Shown here: positions 62,509 through 64,000 of the stretch, piece after piece | Layout of the letters: the number at the start of each line of letters is the position of its first letter | Position numbering within the stretch: position 1 is the first letter of the stretch | Assembly (NCBI RefSeq): GCF_002706795.1 | Contig: NZ_CP017705.1 | Span: 4,067,501 to 4,131,500 of the forward strand | Length of the DNA stretch: 64,000 nt | Source: Brevibacillus laterosporus DSM 25 | Lineage (GTDB): Bacteria > Bacillota > Bacilli > Brevibacillales > Brevibacillaceae | Direction: 5' to 3' | Notes under the pieces: model-generated | The model's input: only the letters and a program-made list of their open reading frames with translations | Databases searched by the model: none | What the model was told of the DNA's origin: nothing | Position numbers and translations under genes: made by a program

Positions 62509-63645
62509 ATGGCCCTATATACGTATTTACAAGAACAAATGCCTAGCTTTTTGCAAAAATTAGAGGAGAGTGTGAACATCGACTCTCCTTCTAAACATAA
62601 ACCACAGAGTGAAAAAATGATTGCTTGGTATATAAAAGTCATGCAGAAATTAACCGGGGGAAAGATTCACCGTTATGCAAATCCCACCTATGGTGACCAA
62701 CTGCGTTGTGAAGTAGGAACAGGAACGAAAAGAATCTTATTAGTCGGTCATTATGACACAGTATGGCCACTACAGGAATCTATAGAGCGACCATTTCGTT
62801 GTGAAGATGAAAAAGCATACGGACCAGGAGTCTATGATATGAAAGCAGGTATTCTCCAAGCCCTGTTTGCTATTCATGCTTTAAGTAGGTTTGATCGTTT
62901 GCCTAAGGATAAAACCATTGTTCTTCTTCTAACAGGTGATGAAGAGATTGGTAGCCCTACTTCTCGCATGATTTTGGAAGAAGAAGCAAAAAAGGCAGAG
63001 GTGGCCTTCATATTAGAACCTCCGGTGGCACCCCATGGGGCGTTGAAGACATGGCGCAAAGGTAGTTCGCAATACACAATTCAAGTATCGGGAGTCTCGG
63101 CTCATGCTGGTGTTGATCATGAAAAAGGAATTTCAGCTATCCAAGAAATGACCTATCATATTCAACGCTTGCATAGTCTCACCAATTATACAAGTGGAAC
63201 TACGATAAATGTGGGGACTATTACAGGCGGGGTTGGACGTAATGTGGTAGCCGATTATGCGGAAGCCGAAGTAGATGTACGAGTGCAATCTCAAGAGGAA
63301 GCCGAACGGATTCATCAAGTAATTATGTCCCTACAACCAGTACTTTCTGGAACAAAGCTTGTTGTGAAGGGAGGTATCAATCGTCCACCCATGGAAAAAA
63401 CGGAGAAAAGCTATGCGCTCTTTGCGTTAGCGAAGTATATCTGTGAACAAGAATTCTCTTGCTCTTTAACTGAAGAGGGAACAGGCGGTGTAAGTGATGG
63501 TAACTTTGTCGCTGCTTGTGGGGTTCCCACCTTAGATGGATTGGGGGCAAGTGGAGATTATGCCCATTCGCCGCGTGAGTTCATTTGGATAAAAGATGTC
63601 CCAAAACGAACGACACTATTAGCACGTTTGTTAGAAGAATGTTAA
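62509..63645 (+). CDS. M20-family metallopeptidase, carboxypeptidase G2-like
   Basis: A 378-residue zinc peptidase: 'LLVGHYDTVWPL' (His and Asp ligands), 'GPGVYDMKAGILQALFAI', the base/ligand 'LTGDEEIGSPTS', the lid-domain 'VSGVSAHAGVDHEKGISAI' and the last ligand in 'SGDYAHSPREF'. Carboxypeptidase G2-type enzymes remove a C-terminal Glu or other amino acid from N-acyl or aryl compounds. It has no signal peptide. It is the last gene of the IclR-controlled operon, so it probably processes the imported substrate in the cytoplasm. A GGAGATG element lies upstream of the ATG. Confidence 0.9.
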   Translation: MALYTYLQEQMPSFLQKLEESVNIDSPSKHKPQSEKMIAWYIKVMQKLTGGKIHRYANPTYGDQLRCEVGTGTKRILLVGHYDTVWPLQESIERPFRCEDEKAYGPGVYDMKAGILQALFAIHALSRFDRLPKDKTIVLLLTGDEEIGSPTSRMILEEEAKKAEVAFILEPPVAPHGALKTWRKGSSQYTIQVSGVSAHAGVDHEKGISAIQEMTYHIQRLHSLTNYTSGTTINVGTITGGVGRNVVADYAEAEVDVRVQSQEEAERIHQVIMSLQPVLSGTKLVVKGGINRPPMEKTEKSYALFALAKYICEQEFSCSLTEEGTGGVSDGNFVAACGVPTLDGLGASGDYAHSPREFIWIKDVPKRTTLLARLLEEC

Positions 63646-64000
63646 AAATGATTAATGAGACTCTCTTGATCCAAACCTAAGCCAAATCTGCTTTTGTAGA
63701 TAAATGGGAGGGATGGATTAGAGAGTCGTTCCTTTAAATGTTACTATACAAGCTCAAAACGAATGCATTATGTTACATATGTAAGATAATTCTGTCAGAT
63801 AAACATAAAAAAATATAAAATAAATAAATTATAATAATGAAAGACAAAGAATGGGATATTTCAAACAAGAGACAAATTGAAAGCGTATTCACCGCTTTAT
63901 TAACAAGACTATTTCGATTGAAATCGAAAAGTTTATGAAAATTGACTGATCAGTTTAGTTTGTAACATACATTTGTAGGAAATTCATGCTAGTTCTATTC
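63646..64000. other. AT-rich intergenic tail of the window
   Basis: 355 bases with no ORF I can support. A weak inverted repeat GACTCTC (63660-63666)/GAGAGTC (63721-63727) has no U-tract. Palindromes are TTACATATGTAA (63772-63783), TTTCGATT/AATCGAAA (63912-63929) and ACTGATCAGT (63945-63954). The last overlaps TTGACT (63942-63947), a possible -35 of a gene beyond the window. Confidence 0.4.

Noticed and set aside
63660-63727. Terminator after the last M20 peptidase
   Set aside because: The GACTCTC/GAGAGTC arms are 54 bases apart and no T run follows, so a terminator cannot be claimed.
1-64000. CRISPR array, insertion sequence, rRNA or tRNA genes
   Set aside because: No regularly spaced repeats, transposase-like proteins or RNA gene hallmarks were found on reading both strands; a dedicated scan was not possible.

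Overview
The window looks like chromosome of an endospore-forming, motile Gram-positive bacterium of the Brevibacillus/Paenibacillaceae type. Supporting this are the Bacillus-like block nudF, endonuclease Q, spoIIM, fur, yqzK, xerD, deoB, punA, the Bacillus-like bkd (branched-chain keto acid) block beside yqzF, a Trp T-box before trpS, many TTG/GTG starts with AGGAGG-type ribosome sites, and many U-tract terminators. The genus is inferred from gene content and was not tested by a search.

Layout. 1-7.5 kb is the right end of a prophage with contractile-tail genes: baseplate J (cut by the window edge), a YmfQ-like baseplate protein, a modular tail protein, an XkdX-like protein, the lysis module (XhlA, glucosaminidase lysin, holin), a LexA-box promoter driving a YolD-like pair, and an integrase on the opposite strand. 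7.5-11 kb is accessory: a NERD-HRDC protein, a LysM protein and a Cys-rich small protein. 11-24 kb carries a BM3-like P450-reductase fusion, a P1-family peptidase, a chemotaxis receptor with a sigma-D-type promoter, a stand-alone half-condensation/adenylation/carrier/reductase enzyme, MgtC, and trpS behind a T-box plus a Trp-Trp-Trp leader ORF. 24-29 kb has secreted proteins, an ECF sigma/anti-sigma pair, two small possibly spore-related genes and a LysR regulator. 29.9-32.7 kb is a SteA-GT2-GT4 envelope cluster.

32.7-49.5 kb is a catabolic region. The sigma-54 activator BkdR precedes a -24/-12 promoter and bcd, lpdV, bkdAA, bkdAB, bkdB, which convert Leu/Ile/Val to branched acyl-CoAs. After a large surface protein comes an operon for methylmalonyl-CoA metabolism: mutase catalytic subunit, B12 subunit fused to epimerase, and a biotin-dependent carboxyltransferase. 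It can take the propionyl-CoA arising from Ile and Val towards succinyl-CoA. An M20 peptidase follows. 49.6-57.6 kb is conserved housekeeping. 57.6-63.6 kb is an IclR-regulator/ABC-importer/M20-peptidase cassette. 63.65-64 kb has no gene that I can support.

The most interesting observations are the trpS leader that joins a T-box to a WWW-codon ORF running into trpS, the truncated-C A-T-R enzyme, the B12-domain/epimerase fusion, the helically phased TGCAAA array before the sigma-54 promoter, and the in-frame TAG that splits a modular phage tail protein. No tRNA, rRNA, CRISPR array or insertion sequence was recognised.
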